Shown here in pieces: positions 1 through 11,711 of a stretch of 64,000 nucleotides of DNA (positions are counted from its first letter, which is position 1; each line of letters begins with the position of its first letter). The position numbers and the translations under genes were made by a program. Source of the stretch: Populus alba (lineage: Eukaryota; Streptophyta; Magnoliopsida; Malpighiales; Salicaceae). A model generated the notes under the pieces. The model was not told the DNA's origin. It did not search any database and saw only the letters and a list, made by a program, of their open reading frames with translations. Location of the stretch: assembly GCF_005239225.2 (NCBI RefSeq), contig NC_133284.1, positions 30,428,339 through 30,492,338 of the forward strand, in the 5' to 3' direction.

Positions 1-853
1 TCGTTTAATACTAAAAAAACACCTCACATGTAGGTCACAATTCTAAATATTAAATATGCGAGGGTAGAAAAAAGTAGAAAATTCAAAATTAATTGCAAAA
101 TCAACTTCCAACAATTGATAATTTATTAAGAATTGGATGAAGACTATGTTTGACAAAACACAAATAAAATGTTTTTATCAAGGCTATTTTAACACGATAT
201 CAAAATTATTGTTAATCAACTCAACACCGAAAACGCTAAACATCCCCGCAAAAATGATTAATGTCACCTACTTCGTTTAAATTTCGTGCTAATTCAAATA
301 AATCAAACCGACTGAACATAACTCATGCGCTGATATTTAACGTCCACAAAACAATCACAACCCAAAAAAATAAACTCATGATTCAACACAAATAATTAAT
401 TTATTTCAAAATCCAAACACAAATTAAACCAAATTAATAGTCCAAATATTATAGAAAATAACAAGTGATTTCGTCCTAACTTTCACAATATTTTAGTAAT
501 TTGTTCAAACAAATATTTTGCAGCTATGAATCAACCTTATGAGGTGTTTGAAGTATCTGGGATCTATTGGAATCAAAGCTAGAGGACCGTTGGAACATTG
601 GCGGTGCATGTACCACGCGCTGCCAGCTCTACTAGCGCGTGGATTCACGTACCTCCACCGTTGGAGGAGAGTGGGCTGGTGGATCTTGCGCTCCTCTATC
701 TCCTCTTCATTCTAGACTGACAATGTGGCTCACTGGTGTTGGAGGGATGAGATCAAGGGACATGAACTTTCGACTTTCTCTCTCTTAACTGGTGTTTTCT
801 TTCATCTCTTAGCTTCGTTTCTTTCTCCTTCCTTATTGGTTTTTCATCTTTTA
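1..853. other. AT-rich flank without a recognisable gene
   Basis: No supported reading frame is visible on either strand. A GC-richer stretch at about 590-690 has the pattern of a short inverted CACGCG motif pair around a CTGCCA core. It resembles the GC-rich part of the LTR at 48457-50264 (about 49035-49080), so part of this stretch may be an old LTR fragment. That is an inference from short similarity only. Confidence 0.4.
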
Positions 854-2060
854 TTATCGGCTATACTGAACTACTACGGGTCTGTTGTGAAGATGGAATG
901 ACGTTGCAGTGGTTGCTGTGGGTTGCTGGCCGTGTTGGAGGTTGTTGTTTAAGAAGGGTAATTGGTAGCTCATTGGTTTTGGTGTAGAGGATAGTGTTTT
1001 TTTTTTTTGGCTTATGATAGGTCTAGTGGTACTGGTTCTAGTCACTGGATCTTTGGTGAGGATACGTTGTGCAAGACGCCACTATTAGGAGAAGAAGACG
1101 ACGCTACTGGTCTTTAATTAGTAGAAGTCATGGTGGAGATTTCTAGGGTTTTCTTTTTTTGTTTCAAATCCATGAAGCAAGAGGCATAAACATTGACTGA
1201 TGACTGTTTAATGTGGGGGTTTATGGAGGAGATGGGGGATACTCTTGGTTGGATGGGTGAGGGAAGGCAGTTGAGAGGTTTTATGGTTGGTTTTTTTTTT
1301 TTGAAAGAAGCTGTTATTATTAAGAAATGCAAAATTGTGCAATGCAATCATTACACAGAGAAAAAGTTTGCTGAATTAGCTAGCAAACCTATATAACATA
1401 AACCCTACAAACTCAATAAAAACCTTCCACCATCTGGTTCCTGCATAGGAGCCAAAAGAATGCCCCAATCAACATAATCTGCATTGGATTAAACAAAGTA
1501 CCGATAAATTATCTATGAGGGTCATAACCAAGCCACAAAATCAGATATTCTGTGCACTCCTTGTTTAGCGAGATGATCTGCCATGTGAAGAAGGGACCAG
1601 AGAAAGTGTTGTTACGGGGGAGGAGGAGCTGAAGTTGGGGTTGGGTGCATATGCGTTTATAGTGAGTTTGGTGAGCTTACTTGGATTGATGATTGAGAGC
1701 TAGATCTCTTGGTTGCGGTAGGAATTGCTGGTAGTTGTTGGCGGCTGGCCTAAAAAAAAAATAGTTTTAGGGTTTTTTAAGTGTGTTTTTCTTTTGGAAA
1801 GTGTATGAACAAGAGAGTTTTTTTTTTCCAATATTTTTCAGTTATTTATTTATTTATTTTTTTTAAAATCCTAAACCTTCCCTTCGTTTTGTTTTTTGAA
1901 GATTTTTGTTTTTTTCCTCTCAATTGCTTGGTCTCTAAGCAATCTAAATTTTTTTTTGATCCTTTATTTTTTTTCTTTTTACTTTTGGTTTCTTTATTTA
2001 TTTATTATATTTTGATTTTTTATATATATAAAAAAGGATAATATTAACATTGACTTAAAA
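854..2060. repeat. Duplicated block X, copy 1
   Basis: This stretch is clearly similar to 47430-48370: the same order of short motifs is found in both, for example the text around 862-960 and 47440-47540 and the stretch before the T-rich region near 1770-2000. It lies upstream of extensin 1 just as its twin lies upstream of extensin 2, so it marks one edge of a local duplication. I see no conserved protein frame shared by the two copies, so it is best treated as non-coding duplicated DNA. Copy 1 carries an additional LINE insertion (1289-1588). Confidence 0.7.
1289..1588 (-). mobile_element. 5'-truncated LINE 3' end with poly(A) tail
   Basis: The block-X twin at 47850 reads straight through, whereas this copy has about 300 extra bases starting with a T-run on the plus strand, which is a poly(A) tail on the minus strand. 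Minus-strand translation near 1530-1588 gives a frame reading HMADHLAKQGV followed by DFVAWL. This resembles the end of the RNase H domain of plant L1-type LINE polyproteins. The insertion therefore looks like the usual 5'-truncated product of target-primed reverse transcription. A clear target duplication could not be fixed because of the homopolymer. Confidence 0.6.
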
Positions 2061-3032
2061 AATGCATTAATAACTGAACGCATTGAAAGAAGATTTTTCA
2101 AAAAACAAGTTAAAATACCGGGTAGTAGCAACAACATTGACCTTTTCCAACAGCTCTAAAAACCCATCCCACACCAAACTAAAATAAAACATGGACGCAT
2201 GAATTAATTTTTGGACCTGAAGGGATGCTTTCTCTTCAATGAACACGATCTAGAATATCACCTTTTAATTATTAGTATTTGTTGACAATATCAATTAGAT
2301 AATGATTCTGCTATGATGTAGCTAGGTTCCATGCATTTGTCCCGAATTGTTTGATCGACCAAAATATATAAATACTGATGCTTAATTTGACACCACACGT
2401 ACTTTAACTTAGCATTAATTAATTACTAGGATATATATACATGAGAATACTCGTAATATTATATGTTAGATATGGCTGGCACAAGATCTCATTACTGATG
2501 GGAGGCAAGGATTTTTCCTTTTTTATTTTCTCTAACACGTCATTTTGTTGGTAAAACTGAATAGAATTGTTCATAAACCATACATTACAAAAGATGTGGA
2601 ACGCGTCTCAATAATATATTTTCCGGCTTATTAAACTACAAATGGAAGTTTCTAATTAAGGAGATCTCTATAATCATACATCACATCTTCACAAACCTAG
2701 AATTGTTCTTGCGATATTCTTATAGAATTGTGAATGTTTCTGCAGGCAATATTCACTGTTGTTGACAGTTTCAAGATAAATTATAAACTTCATACACGAG
2801 ATCAGTCAGGGGGATTCCAGTGGAAACCCGTTATCTTTCTTTTTTTCCTGGTGTTGACAAAAACGTTAGAACAGGGTATTAACTTTTGGTTTGTTAGAAC
2901 TAGTTGAAAACATCAAACAATAAAAAAATGTGTAGTAGTTGAGGCCAATGCTATAAAAACTGGAAACTTTGTATTGTTTCCCATCTCCAAACCATAGTGG
3001 TGGGAATTGAAGAGTAGCCAATTTCTCCAAAC
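2061..3032 (+). promoter_or_regulatory. Upstream region and promoter of extensin 1
   Basis: This region is similar over most of its length to 50313-51061 in front of extensin 2, so both genes share an ancestral promoter. A TATA box (TATAAAA) lies at 2952-2958, about 75 bp before the start codon at 3033, with a CCAAT-like GCCAATG just upstream. The corresponding CCAAT-like motif is changed in copy 2 (GGCCTTAG). The likely transcription start is around 2985. Specific enhancers cannot be assigned by eye. Confidence 0.65.
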
Positions 3033-3789
3033 ATGGCCAACATTTGGCCTCAACTAGTGTGTGCCTTGGCACTATGCTTGGTGGTTGCTCAAGTAGCTGC
3101 TGATAAAGATGACCTTTATGAATATTCATCACCGCTACCACCTATATTACCATATTATCCTCCTGCATACTACTACAAATCTCCACCACCACCATCACCT
3201 CCCCCACCTCCACCATATGTTTACAAATCTCCACCTCCACCTCCACCTCCACCTCCACCTCCACCATCACCCCCTCCCCCTTACATTTACAAGTCTCCTC
3301 CTCCACCATCCCCATCACCACCTCCACCATATGTCTACAAGCTGTCCCCACCACCCCCACCCCCATCACCATCCCCACCACCACCATACATCTATAAGTC
3401 ACCACCCCCACCATCACCTTCCCCACCTCCACCTTATGTCTACAAGTCCCCACCACCTCCATCATCATCTCCACCTCCACCTTATGTTTACAAATCTCCA
3501 CCTCCACCTCCACCTCCCCCATCACCATCACCCCCTCCCCCTTACATTTATAAGTCTCCTCCTCCACCATCGCCTTCACCACCTCCTCCATATGTTTACA
3601 TGTCCCCACCACCCCCATACATCTATAAGTCCCCACCTCCACCATCACCTTCCCCACCTCCACCATATGTTTACAAATCCCCACCACCTCCATCACCTTC
3701 ACCTCCACCACCATACATCTACAAGTCACCACCTCCACCATCACCCTCCCCACCTCCACCATATGTTTACAAGTCCCCGCCACCTCCTT
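3033..3789 (+). pseudogene. Extensin 1, 5' part (gene split by an LTR retrotransposon)
   Basis: The product is a secreted hydroxyproline-rich glycoprotein of the cell wall. It starts MANIWPQLVCALALCLVV, a typical signal peptide with likely cleavage after AQVAA near residue 23, then an acidic-to-Tyr-rich linker, then tens of Ser-Pro4 blocks alternating with YVYK, YIYK and YYYK motifs, which in extensins are sites of hydroxylation, arabinosylation and Tyr cross-linking. The start is supported by the TATA box 75 bp upstream and by conservation in extensin 2 at 51062. At 3790 the frame runs into an LTR and stops at 3819-3821 after about 10 foreign residues. The 3' part lies at 21071-21630; joining across one target-duplication copy keeps the frame (757 + 560 nt, 439 codons with stop). 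As it stands the gene would give a truncated protein. Confidence 0.93.
3785..3789. repeat. Target-site duplication TCCTT, left copy
   Basis: TCCTT directly precedes the TG of the LTR at 3790 and recurs directly after the terminal CA at 21065 (21066-21070). This is a perfect 5-bp duplication, the size made by Ty3/gypsy integrases. Confidence 0.95.
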
Positions 3790-6652
3790 TGTCACACCCC
3801 CGCAAAAAAAAAAATTTATAAAGGCACGGCATCGGTTGGTGATTTTCGTTGTGTTCTGATGATTTGGTTCTTTGGAGTCGCCACCTAGTATTTGGTCACT
3901 AGGAACCCTAACTGGTCTTTCAGAGATTCTAAGGCAAGGGACTGGTTGCGTAAAGGGAAGGTACTAGCACCCCTAATACGCCCTACCTAAGGTAAGCTGC
4001 TTGGTGTTTGGTTTGCTTTATAGTCTATGGTGTTGGTGTTTTCTAATCCCGTCAACTCGTAAATCGCAAGGATAAGAGAATAAAAGAATGAAGAAAATTT
4101 TCACGATTCTTTAAAAAAAAAACTACTTTTCACGACTCGTAAACCGTGGAGAAAAAAATTAAAATTAAAATTTTGAAATGTTCTCGATCGCAACCAAAAC
4201 TTCTTTCAAACATGTGCGTTGATTTATTACTCCCGATAATATTTTGGATGTTCGTCCTTTTAAGGATTTCTTCATCCAAACATTAGCGGTGAACAATAAC
4301 CACAACTTCTCCTCCCAAAATAAGATTTTTATAGTTTTTGGAATATTGGCCAATACCCTTTGGAGTTTTACAAACAGGTTGTAAAATCCACAAATGCAAG
4401 AAAATGATTTTTGTGTTTAAGAAATCTATGCGAAAACACATTTTCAAAACTTCCAATATTTTTTTTATATATAAAAAAAAAAAATTCAAAACATGTTAGA
4501 GTATTGGCCGTATGCAACACGCAAGAAAACACATTTTTTTTTTTTGTAAACATTTTTTTTTTTTGTGAAAACGGGTATTTTAAACACTGAATTGGTATTT
4601 TTATGGTATAAAAATACAAACCAATATTAATCCACCCTAATAAAAATATGCAGGAAAAATCAACACTATTTTTAAGGCCTTTTGAAATTTTTTTTTTGAA
4701 AGCAAAAACATTTTTTATTTTGAAAATCTTTGATGTTTTGACGAAAACCGGGTATTTTAATACCGGATTTGTATCTTTACAATACAAACTGATATTGATC
4801 AAAATACAGTAATAAAATTACACAAAAATCACAAATTTTTTGAAGATATTTTTTCAAACGGGCCAGACTCGGCCTAAAAGGAAATTGGGCCAAAAATCAA
4901 CCCAAAATAAATTAGGGCCCAATTTCTACAGGGCTGGACTCAGCCCAGCCCACACATGGTGTGGGCTGATGTTACAACCCGAAATGAACATGGACTGGTT
5001 ACTGTGCACTTGCACAGTAACCATTTAATTAATTAGGTGGTTGCTGTGCACCTGCACAGTAACCTGTTAATTAATTAGACCTGCATAGTAACCGAAGAAT
5101 TAATTAGCTGGTTACTGTGCCCCTGCACAGTAACCAGCTAATTAATTTCTTACTTGCAGAACGTGCACAGTGCACGTTCTGCATGCAAGAAGACGAATAC
5201 GGGATAAAAGGGAAGAGTTACCTGCGACGATGAGCTTGGGTAGAGGAGCTGACAGTGGTGCTGGTGGTGGTTTTGCTGGCGGTTGCTGACCGGAGGATGG
5301 CTGGGATGGTGGCTGGCCTTTCTTCCTTTTTCTCTGTGTTTTTGTTCTACTCTGTTCTCCTCTGCTTCTCCTTTCTTCTTCTGCTTCTCACACTGCTCTT
5401 CCCTCTCACGGTGATTCTGCTATTTTTTGGCAGCGTTGATGGTGGTGGCGGTGGTGGAGAGGAAGCCGGTGATGCCTCAAGTGGTTATGACGGTGACAGT
5501 GGCTGGGAAGCCTAAGGACAACGGTTGTTTCCTTCTTCTTCTTCCCCGTGCAGAGGAGCAGGTGCTGCCTTTTCTTCAATGGTGCTCTCCTCGTTTGAAA
5601 CTTCACTCTCCTTTTAGTTTAAAAAATATAACTCTCTCCCCTCTGTTCGGTCTCTCCTCTCTCTCCTCCCTTCGGGTTCTTTGTTTTTTCTTTGGGTTCT
5701 TTTTTTCTCTTTTCTCTCTTTCTCTTCGGTTCCTCTCTATTTATAAGGAAAAAAGGGACCGGCGTGCCTTTTGTTAGTGCGCCTTCAATCACGCAACGGC
5801 TGGTCGGCCATTGATGCTTTCGGTGGTGGTGGTGGGGGCGAGGAGAGAGAGGCGGGAAGGTTTTCAAATTTTTCATCTTCTGTTGCTGGTAAACCGGGGG
5901 GAAAGAAGAAGATGAACAATGTCGTTCAAAACGACACCGTTCTAGTCTTCTTTTTTTTTTTTTTTTTTTTTTTATATATGAAAACGGCGTCGTTTTGGAT
6001 AAAACGCGCCGTTTCATTTAAATGGCCAAACTTCAAATCAGTCCTTCAAATTCGGTCTCCGCCCCTCTTGTTGGCCGCATTTTTCACTTTGGTCCTTGGC
6101 CTCTGATTTATGCAATTGAGTCCTCAATTGATTAATAAACTTTCAATTTCTTCAATTAGGCCCCTGAACCGAATAATTGCAGCCCCTCCATTTACGCGCC
6201 TCTTCCAATTTGGTCCCTGGTTTCGGATTTTCTTAATTAAGTCCCTAATTGGCCATTAAACTTCAATATTTATGCAATTAAGCCCCTGATTTGACTTAAT
6301 AAAATCCTAAAAATTATAATTTGGCCCCAGAACTTAAATTTCTTCAATTTAAAGCCCAAATTGACTTAAAAATCAAATTTTCTTGCAATCAAATCCCCTA
6401 TAAATCCAATAAAAATCAATTAAACCCATAAACATCCAAATTTGGGCTTCTCTCCTAAAAATTCAAAATTTCCTTCTCAATAGGGTTCTCATCCTTCAAG
6501 AATATATTGTCAAGAATCCAATCTTTGTATCTTTATACTCCTTGACCAATTTTCTGACCATTTTCCGAGCGCTTCTGCCTCTTGTCATTTTTCTAGCCTT
6601 CTTTGGCTATTTATTTTAGTTTTTTGCGGGGACCCAAAAATGGGTTACAACA
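3790..6652 (-). repeat. 3' LTR of the Ogre-type element
   Basis: This 2,863-bp repeat has plus-strand termini TGTCACACCC and GGGTTACAACA, giving TGTTGTAACCC at its sense-strand start. It is nearly identical to 18183-21065. It contains a palindrome array (4997-5182), long homopolymer tracts, and a GC-skewed region at 5230-5600. Open frames inside it, such as 5255-5515 and 5427-5777, are not conserved proteins. A paired motif (AAACGACACCGTT and AACGGCGTCGTTTT) flanks the poly-T tract near 5960. Confidence 0.95.
4997..5182. repeat. Array of palindromes in the LTR
   Basis: Three 26-bp imperfect palindromes of the form GGTTACTGTGCA / TGCACAGTAACC lie at 4997-5022, 5039-5064 and 5110-5135. A half unit is at 5079-5093. 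They are separated by TTAATTAATTA spacers. A perfect palindrome follows at 5156-5182, with arms GCAGAACGTGCAC and GTGCACGTTCTGC around one base. The same array is present at 19393-19599 and, diverged, at 45207-45391. Confidence 0.9.
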
Positions 6653-6667
6653 GATGCCCCCTCTTTA
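6653..6667 (-). promoter_or_regulatory. Polypurine tract of the Ogre-type element
   Basis: On the minus strand the sequence directly before the 3' LTR reads AAAGAGGGGGCATC, a purine-rich plus-strand primer. The same 14 bases precede the 3' LTR of the element at 28691-40991. This fixes the element as minus-strand. Confidence 0.9.
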
Positions 6668-6822
6668 TAGAGCTTACGGAGCGAAGGCTTTGCGCAGTAA
6701 GTTTTATAAAGATAGTCCCAACTAAACTCCCGAAAACTGATCTAGTCGAAGCTTGATCGATCTGAAACTCTTTCTTTACAACAATCCTCTTCGGCCCTCG
6801 GAATCCCATCTGGCAATTCCCT

Positions 6823-7600
6823 TCAACGAAAATGAAATATGGGGTCCCTTCTGGCGACCCCTTTTTTGAAAAATATCGAAATGCGAGATCCCTTCTGGCG
6901 ATCTCCTTTAATCAAACTTATAATCCCATCTGGGATTCCTATTAACAAACATGAAGTATGAGGTCCCATCCGGCGACCTCCCAAAATAGTGAAACGCGAA
7001 ATCCCTTCTGGCGATTTCAAACAACCTGGAATCCCATCTGGCGATTCCTTTTAACCAACATTAAGTGTGAGTTCCCATCTGGCGACCTCCACAATAGCGA
7101 AACACGAGATCCCTTCTGGCGATCTCAAACAACCTGGAATCTCATCTGGCGATTCCTTTTAACCAACGTGAAGTGTGAGGTCCCATCTAGCGACCTCCAC
7201 AATAGTGAAACACGAGATCCCTTCTGGCGATCTCAAGCAACCTGGAATCCCATCTGGTGACTCCTTTTAACCAACGTGAAGTGTGAGGTCCCATCTGGCG
7301 ACCTCCACAATAGTGAAAAATGAGATCCCTTCTGGCGATCTCAAACAACCTGGAATCCCATCTGGCGACTCCTTTTAACCAACGTGAAGTGTGAGGTCCC
7401 ATCTGGCGACCTCCACAATAGTGAAACACGAGATCCCTTCTGGCGATCTCAAACAACCTGGAATCCCATCTGGTGATTCCCTTTTATTCAAAGCTGAAAT
7501 ATGAAGTCCCTTCTGGCGATCTTCATCGAAAAACGAGATCCCTTCTTGCGATCTCTTTTAACCAAACAACTTGGAATCTCATCTGACGATTCCCTTTTAC
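6823..7600 (-). repeat. 108-bp tandem repeat array upstream of the 3' LTR
   Basis: The phrase around GTGAAGTGTGAGGTCCCATC recurs at 7168, 7276 and 7384, a 108-bp period, with more degenerate units on both sides. Inside each monomer the submotif ATC(C/T)(C/A)(T)CTGGCGA repeats several times at shorter spacing, so the array has an internal substructure. Its position between the end of pol and the PPT matches the hypervariable 3' region of Tat/Ogre elements, which is known to hold tandem repeats. Short open frames across it, on both strands, are by-products of the repeat. Confidence 0.9.
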
Positions 7601-8261
7601 CAATTGCTATCGATGTCGTTCTTCCTGCTGGCAGGGTCTGAAAAATATTATCTTCTCTTCTTTCTGTTCTAGACTCAACTCAATGATTCTTTCTTCGTCC
7701 ACAATCTCGTTGGAATGCACTAAGATCTCCTCCTGTAACGAGAAAAAAAAAAAACATACGTGCAATGACTTTATGATTAGATGCAATGCATGCATTCGTA
7801 CCTGGTTTTGAAACATAGGCCCCCATCCTCCTCTTCTAGTTCATGAGACTTCCTCGTAACATGAGCGTGCTTTTGAAGTCGTATGCCGAATTCATCTCTC
7901 GTGTTGCCTTTTTTCTTATCATATTCTTGGAGAAAAAGTATTTGACTTTCCTCAAGTAGTCCTTTTCTCAAAATGTAAGACTTGTTCTTGCTTTTATGTC
8001 ATTGCTTTAGCTTGGTTTTCAAATCTATAGGCTTCCGTAAAAACTTTTCATAAAACATCTTGTATTGCCCCCAGTGTAGAGGTGTGATCCTAGTTTGAGC
8101 TTTTATATAGAGAAGAAATTCGTTCAGTCGATGCTAAACTTTTTAAATGCGTGAGGAGATGCACTGTTGGGATTAATGCAAAAAATGATTGTTGTGAGAT
8201 CAATGCACAAAAGGAAAGAAATCAATGGCCAAACTTTGCTTTATTAATTTAGGGAACTACA
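7601..8261 (-). other. 3' untranslated region of the Ogre-type element
   Basis: This lies between the pol stop codon (8262) and the tandem array. It holds only short unsupported frames and A/T-rich sequence. I see no domain and no conserved motif. Confidence 0.6.
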
Positions 8262-10991
8262 TCAAGCGTAATATCTTTTTACAGAGTCAGAATTCACAGG
8301 CCGAGCTAGGTCTTCTCCATCCATTCTAGCTAACTTCAACGCTCCTCCTGAGAATGCCTTTGTTACTACATAAGGACCCTCATAATTTGGTGCCCATTTG
8401 CTTTGATCATCTCCTGGTAATGACAATATTTTCTTCAATACTAGATCCCCTTCTTGAAACAAACGCGGTCTAACCTTCTTATCATACGCCTTAGCCATTC
8501 GTTTCTGATAAAGTTGGTGATGACATATTGCGGCCATCCTCTTCTCACTGATCAAGTTCAATTGCTCGTATCTCACTCTAGCCCACTCGGCCTCTTCTAT
8601 CTCAGAATCTATTAACACTCTTAACGATGGGATTTCCACTTCCAAAGGCATCACTGCTTCCATACCGTACACCAAAGAATATGGGGTAGTCCCTGTTGAG
8701 GTTCGAACTGCGGTGCGATATGCATGAAGGGCAAATGGTAACATCTCATGCCAATCCTTATAGGTGACTACCATCTTCTGAACAATCTTTTTGACATTCT
8801 TGTTAGCAGCTTCTACCGCCCCATTCATCTTTGGTCTATATGGCGAAGAATTGGAATGCTTGATTTTCCATTTAGTGCAGAGCTCTATTATCATCTTGCC
8901 GTTGAAATTCTGGGCATTATCAGTTATAATCTGTTCTGGGGGACCATACCGACATATCAAATCTCTCTCAATAAATTTCTTCACCACTTTTTGTGTCACA
9001 TGAGCAAATGACCCGGCTTCTACCCATTTTGTGAAGTAGTCAATAGCCACGAGGATAAATCTATGACCATTGCTCGCTTTTGGGTTTACAGGTCCAATCA
9101 CATCAATTCCCCACATCGCGAAAGGCCATGGAGATGTTAAGTTAAACAGAGGAGTTGGTGGCATATTGACCTTATCACTGTAAATTTGACATTTGTGACA
9201 TTTTCTGACATAGTCGATACAATCTTTTTCTAGTGTCATCCAAAAATAACCAGCCCTTTGGATTTTCCTTGCCATCATGTGCCCGCTAGCATGGGTTGAG
9301 CAAATCCCCTCATGGACCTCTCTTAATGCCTTTCTAGCATCTGCCTCATCCAAACACCTTAACAGGGTACCATCAAATGATCTTTTATATAAAATCTCTC
9401 CATCTAAATAGAAGTCTATAGCCAACCTTCTCAAGGTTTTCTTATCCGTGTTAGAAGCTCCCACTGGATATTCCTGATTCTGCACAAGATTCTTGATATC
9501 GTAATACCAAGGTTGTCCGTCCACCTCTCTTTCGACTAAACAACAGTGCGCTGGATCATTTCTAATATCAATGTGTACCGGTTGTACCTTGCACTTGAGG
9601 TCAATGGTAGTCATAGCAGCTAGTGTGGCCAAAGCATCCGCAAAATGGTTCCCCTCCCTTCCTAGATGGGTGAATCTAATTTCTTCAAATTCCTTTGCTA
9701 GCATAGATAGGTATTCCTGGTACGGCCTCAACTTTTCCTCTTTGGTTTGCCATTCCCCTTTGACCTGGCAGATGATCAACATTGAATCCCCATATACATC
9801 TATCTTCTTTATCTTTAACTCCAATGCCGCTTCTAAACCGAGTATACAAGCTTCGTACTCAGCTGTATTGTTGGTGCACTCAAAATGTAGTTTGACCGAA
9901 ACTGGGTATTGTTTCTTATCAGGAGAGATTATTACCGCCCCTGCCCCGTTACCATATACATTTACTGCCCCGTCAAAAAACATGGTCCACCACTCTGTCT
10001 TCTCTTCTTCCTTTTCTATTGACGATATATCTTCATCAGGGAAATCAAAATCCAAAGGTTCGTAATCTTCAACAGCATTATCGGCCAAATGGTCTGCAAT
10101 GGCACTCCCTTTTACGGCTTTCCTTGTCATGTACACTATGTCATATTCTGCTAACAAAACCTGCCACCTTGCAATTCGACTTGAGAGAAAAGGCTTATTA
10201 CAAATATACCTCAGGGGATCCAATTTTGAAATCAACCAAGTGGTATAGTATAACATGTAATGTCGTAACCTCTTTGCCGCCCACACCAATGCACAACACA
10301 ACTTTTCTATCTCCGTGTATCTGGACTCACATTCAGTGAATTTCTTACTCAAGTAATAAATAGCTCTTTCCTTCCTTCCGGTTTCATCATGCTGACCCAA
10401 TACACATCCCATGGCTACTTCAGTTACGGTTAGATATAATACTAGAGGTTTCCCTGATACAGGAGGCACCAGTAGAGGTGGATTTTGTAAATAATGCTTG
10501 ATTTTATTGAACGCCTCCTCACACTCCTCATTCCAGGTTCCAGGGTTCTTTTTCCTTAGTAGTCGGAATATAGGCTCGCATGTTGTTGTTAGCTGAGCTA
10601 TAAATCGAGCAATGTAATTCAACCTTCCTAAGAATCCTCTTACTTCTTTCTCCGTCTTAGGGGATGACATAGCTTGAATGGCCCTTACTTTGTCTGGATC
10701 CACCTCTATACCTCTATCGCTTACCACAAATCCCAACAGCTTGCCCGACTTAACTCCGAATGAACATTTTGCAGGATTAAGCCTTAGTTCATACTTCCTC
10801 AACCTCTCAAATAACTTCCTTAAAACTTCCACATGATCTTGTTCCTTTTTAGACTTGGCAATCATATCATCTACATATACCTCAATTTCTTTGTGCATCA
10901 TGTCGTGGAATAGAGTCACCATTGCTCTTTGATATGTTGCACCCGCATTCTTTAACCCAAATGGCATGACCTTGTAGCAGTAGGTCCCCAA
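8262..10991 (-). pseudogene. pol: Ogre-type pol, 3' part: RT palm, two RNase H domains, integrase
   Basis: This is a 909-codon open frame. Residues 1-150 are the second half of reverse transcriptase, with the catalytic YVDD box at residues 39-42. Residues about 180-304 are the gypsy RNase H; its first catalytic Asp position reads Glu (LTVTEVAMG). Residues about 334-465 are a second, archaeal-type RNase H beginning WWTMFFDGA, with NNTAEYEA and YGDS motifs; this domain defines the Tat lineage. The integrase follows with an HHCC zinc finger (HEGICSTH to CHKCQ), then catalytic Asp (GIDVIGPV), Asp (ITDNAQNF) and Glu (NGAVEAANK). A C-terminal GPY-like segment (GDLVLKK to YEGPYVV) is present. It starts within RT, because the frame of the upstream RT part is lost at about 10952-10991. 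It is an enzyme for reverse transcription and integration, acting in the virus-like particle and nucleus. Confidence 0.93.
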
Positions 10992-11711
10992 GGTGTGACA
11001 AAAGTTGTTTTCGCCTTATCCTCGGGAGCCATTTTTATTTGATTGTATCCTGAAAAACCGTCCATAAAGGAATAAGTGGAACTTCGGGCAGCGTTATCCA
11101 CTAAAACATCTATGTGTGGTAGAGGAAAATCATCCTTAGGACTAGCTCTATTCAAATTCCGAAAATCTACACAAACTCTAATCTTCCCTTCCTTCTTAGG
11201 CACCACAACAATGTTAGATACCCATTGCGGATATCTAACTACTTCTAGAAAGCCAGCATCCCATTGCTTTTCGAGTTCTGCCTTGACCTTGATCCAGACG
11301 TCCGGGTGGGCCCTCCTCAGTTTCTGCTTGACTGGCTTATACCCTTCTTCCAACGGTATCTTGTGTTCTACAATACTTGTATCCAAACCGGGCATATCTT
11401 CATATGACCAAGCAAAGACATCCGAATATTCTTGTAATAGGGTGATCAGTTTTATCCTTTGTTCAGAAGTAATTAAGGTACCTATTTTCAACTCTTTCCT
11501 GAGCTGACCATTGCCCACATTGATAGTTTCGAGTTCCTCGGTGGCAGGCTTCCAAGTCTGTTCCTGTTGTTCTACTAGCCTGGTGAATTCACTGATATTG
11601 CTTTCATCCCACTCTTCTTCTTCCATAGATATTACATGCTCGTTCAAGTTTGGCCATTTATTCTTGATGCTAGATGTATGTGATGTTGTAGGAGATCCGC
11701 TTTCAGGATTC
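10952..11711 (-). pseudogene. pol: Ogre-type pol, 5' part: RT fingers and palm (frame broken at its 3' end)
   Basis: This carries the N-terminal half of reverse transcriptase: the HKIPLEEGYKPVKQ region, VVVPKKEGKIRVCVDFRNLN, and YSFMDGFSGYNQI with the first catalytic Asp. After FVTPWG the frame diverges into ATRSCHLG, while the conserved continuation TYCYKVMPFGLKN is found in the next frame at 10991. A frameshift therefore lies near 10980. The open frame itself extends upstream to 11782, but the part before 11711 falls in a candidate intron (11712-11920). That is why I begin the exon at the AG at 11712. Confidence 0.88.

Noticed and set aside
3142..3795. Minus-strand Val/Met/Glu-rich frames opposite the extensin repeats (also 21029-21634, 51171-51704, 52118-53380)
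   Set aside because: They are antisense readings of the proline repeats (TGG/GGT triplets), produced by composition.
3109..3888. Long His/Leu-rich frame overlapping extensin 1, and similar ones at 21053-21646 and 52304-53428
   Set aside because: They are the +1 reading of the CCA/CCT-rich extensin repeats. His-rich content comes from CAC/CAT triplets in the shifted frame; there is no start context or conservation.
5255..6106. Frames of 60-137 codons in the Ogre-type LTR on both strands, repeated at 19672-20449
   Set aside because: They lie in LTR sequence rich in CT and GT runs, break in the solo LTR copy, and show no domain.
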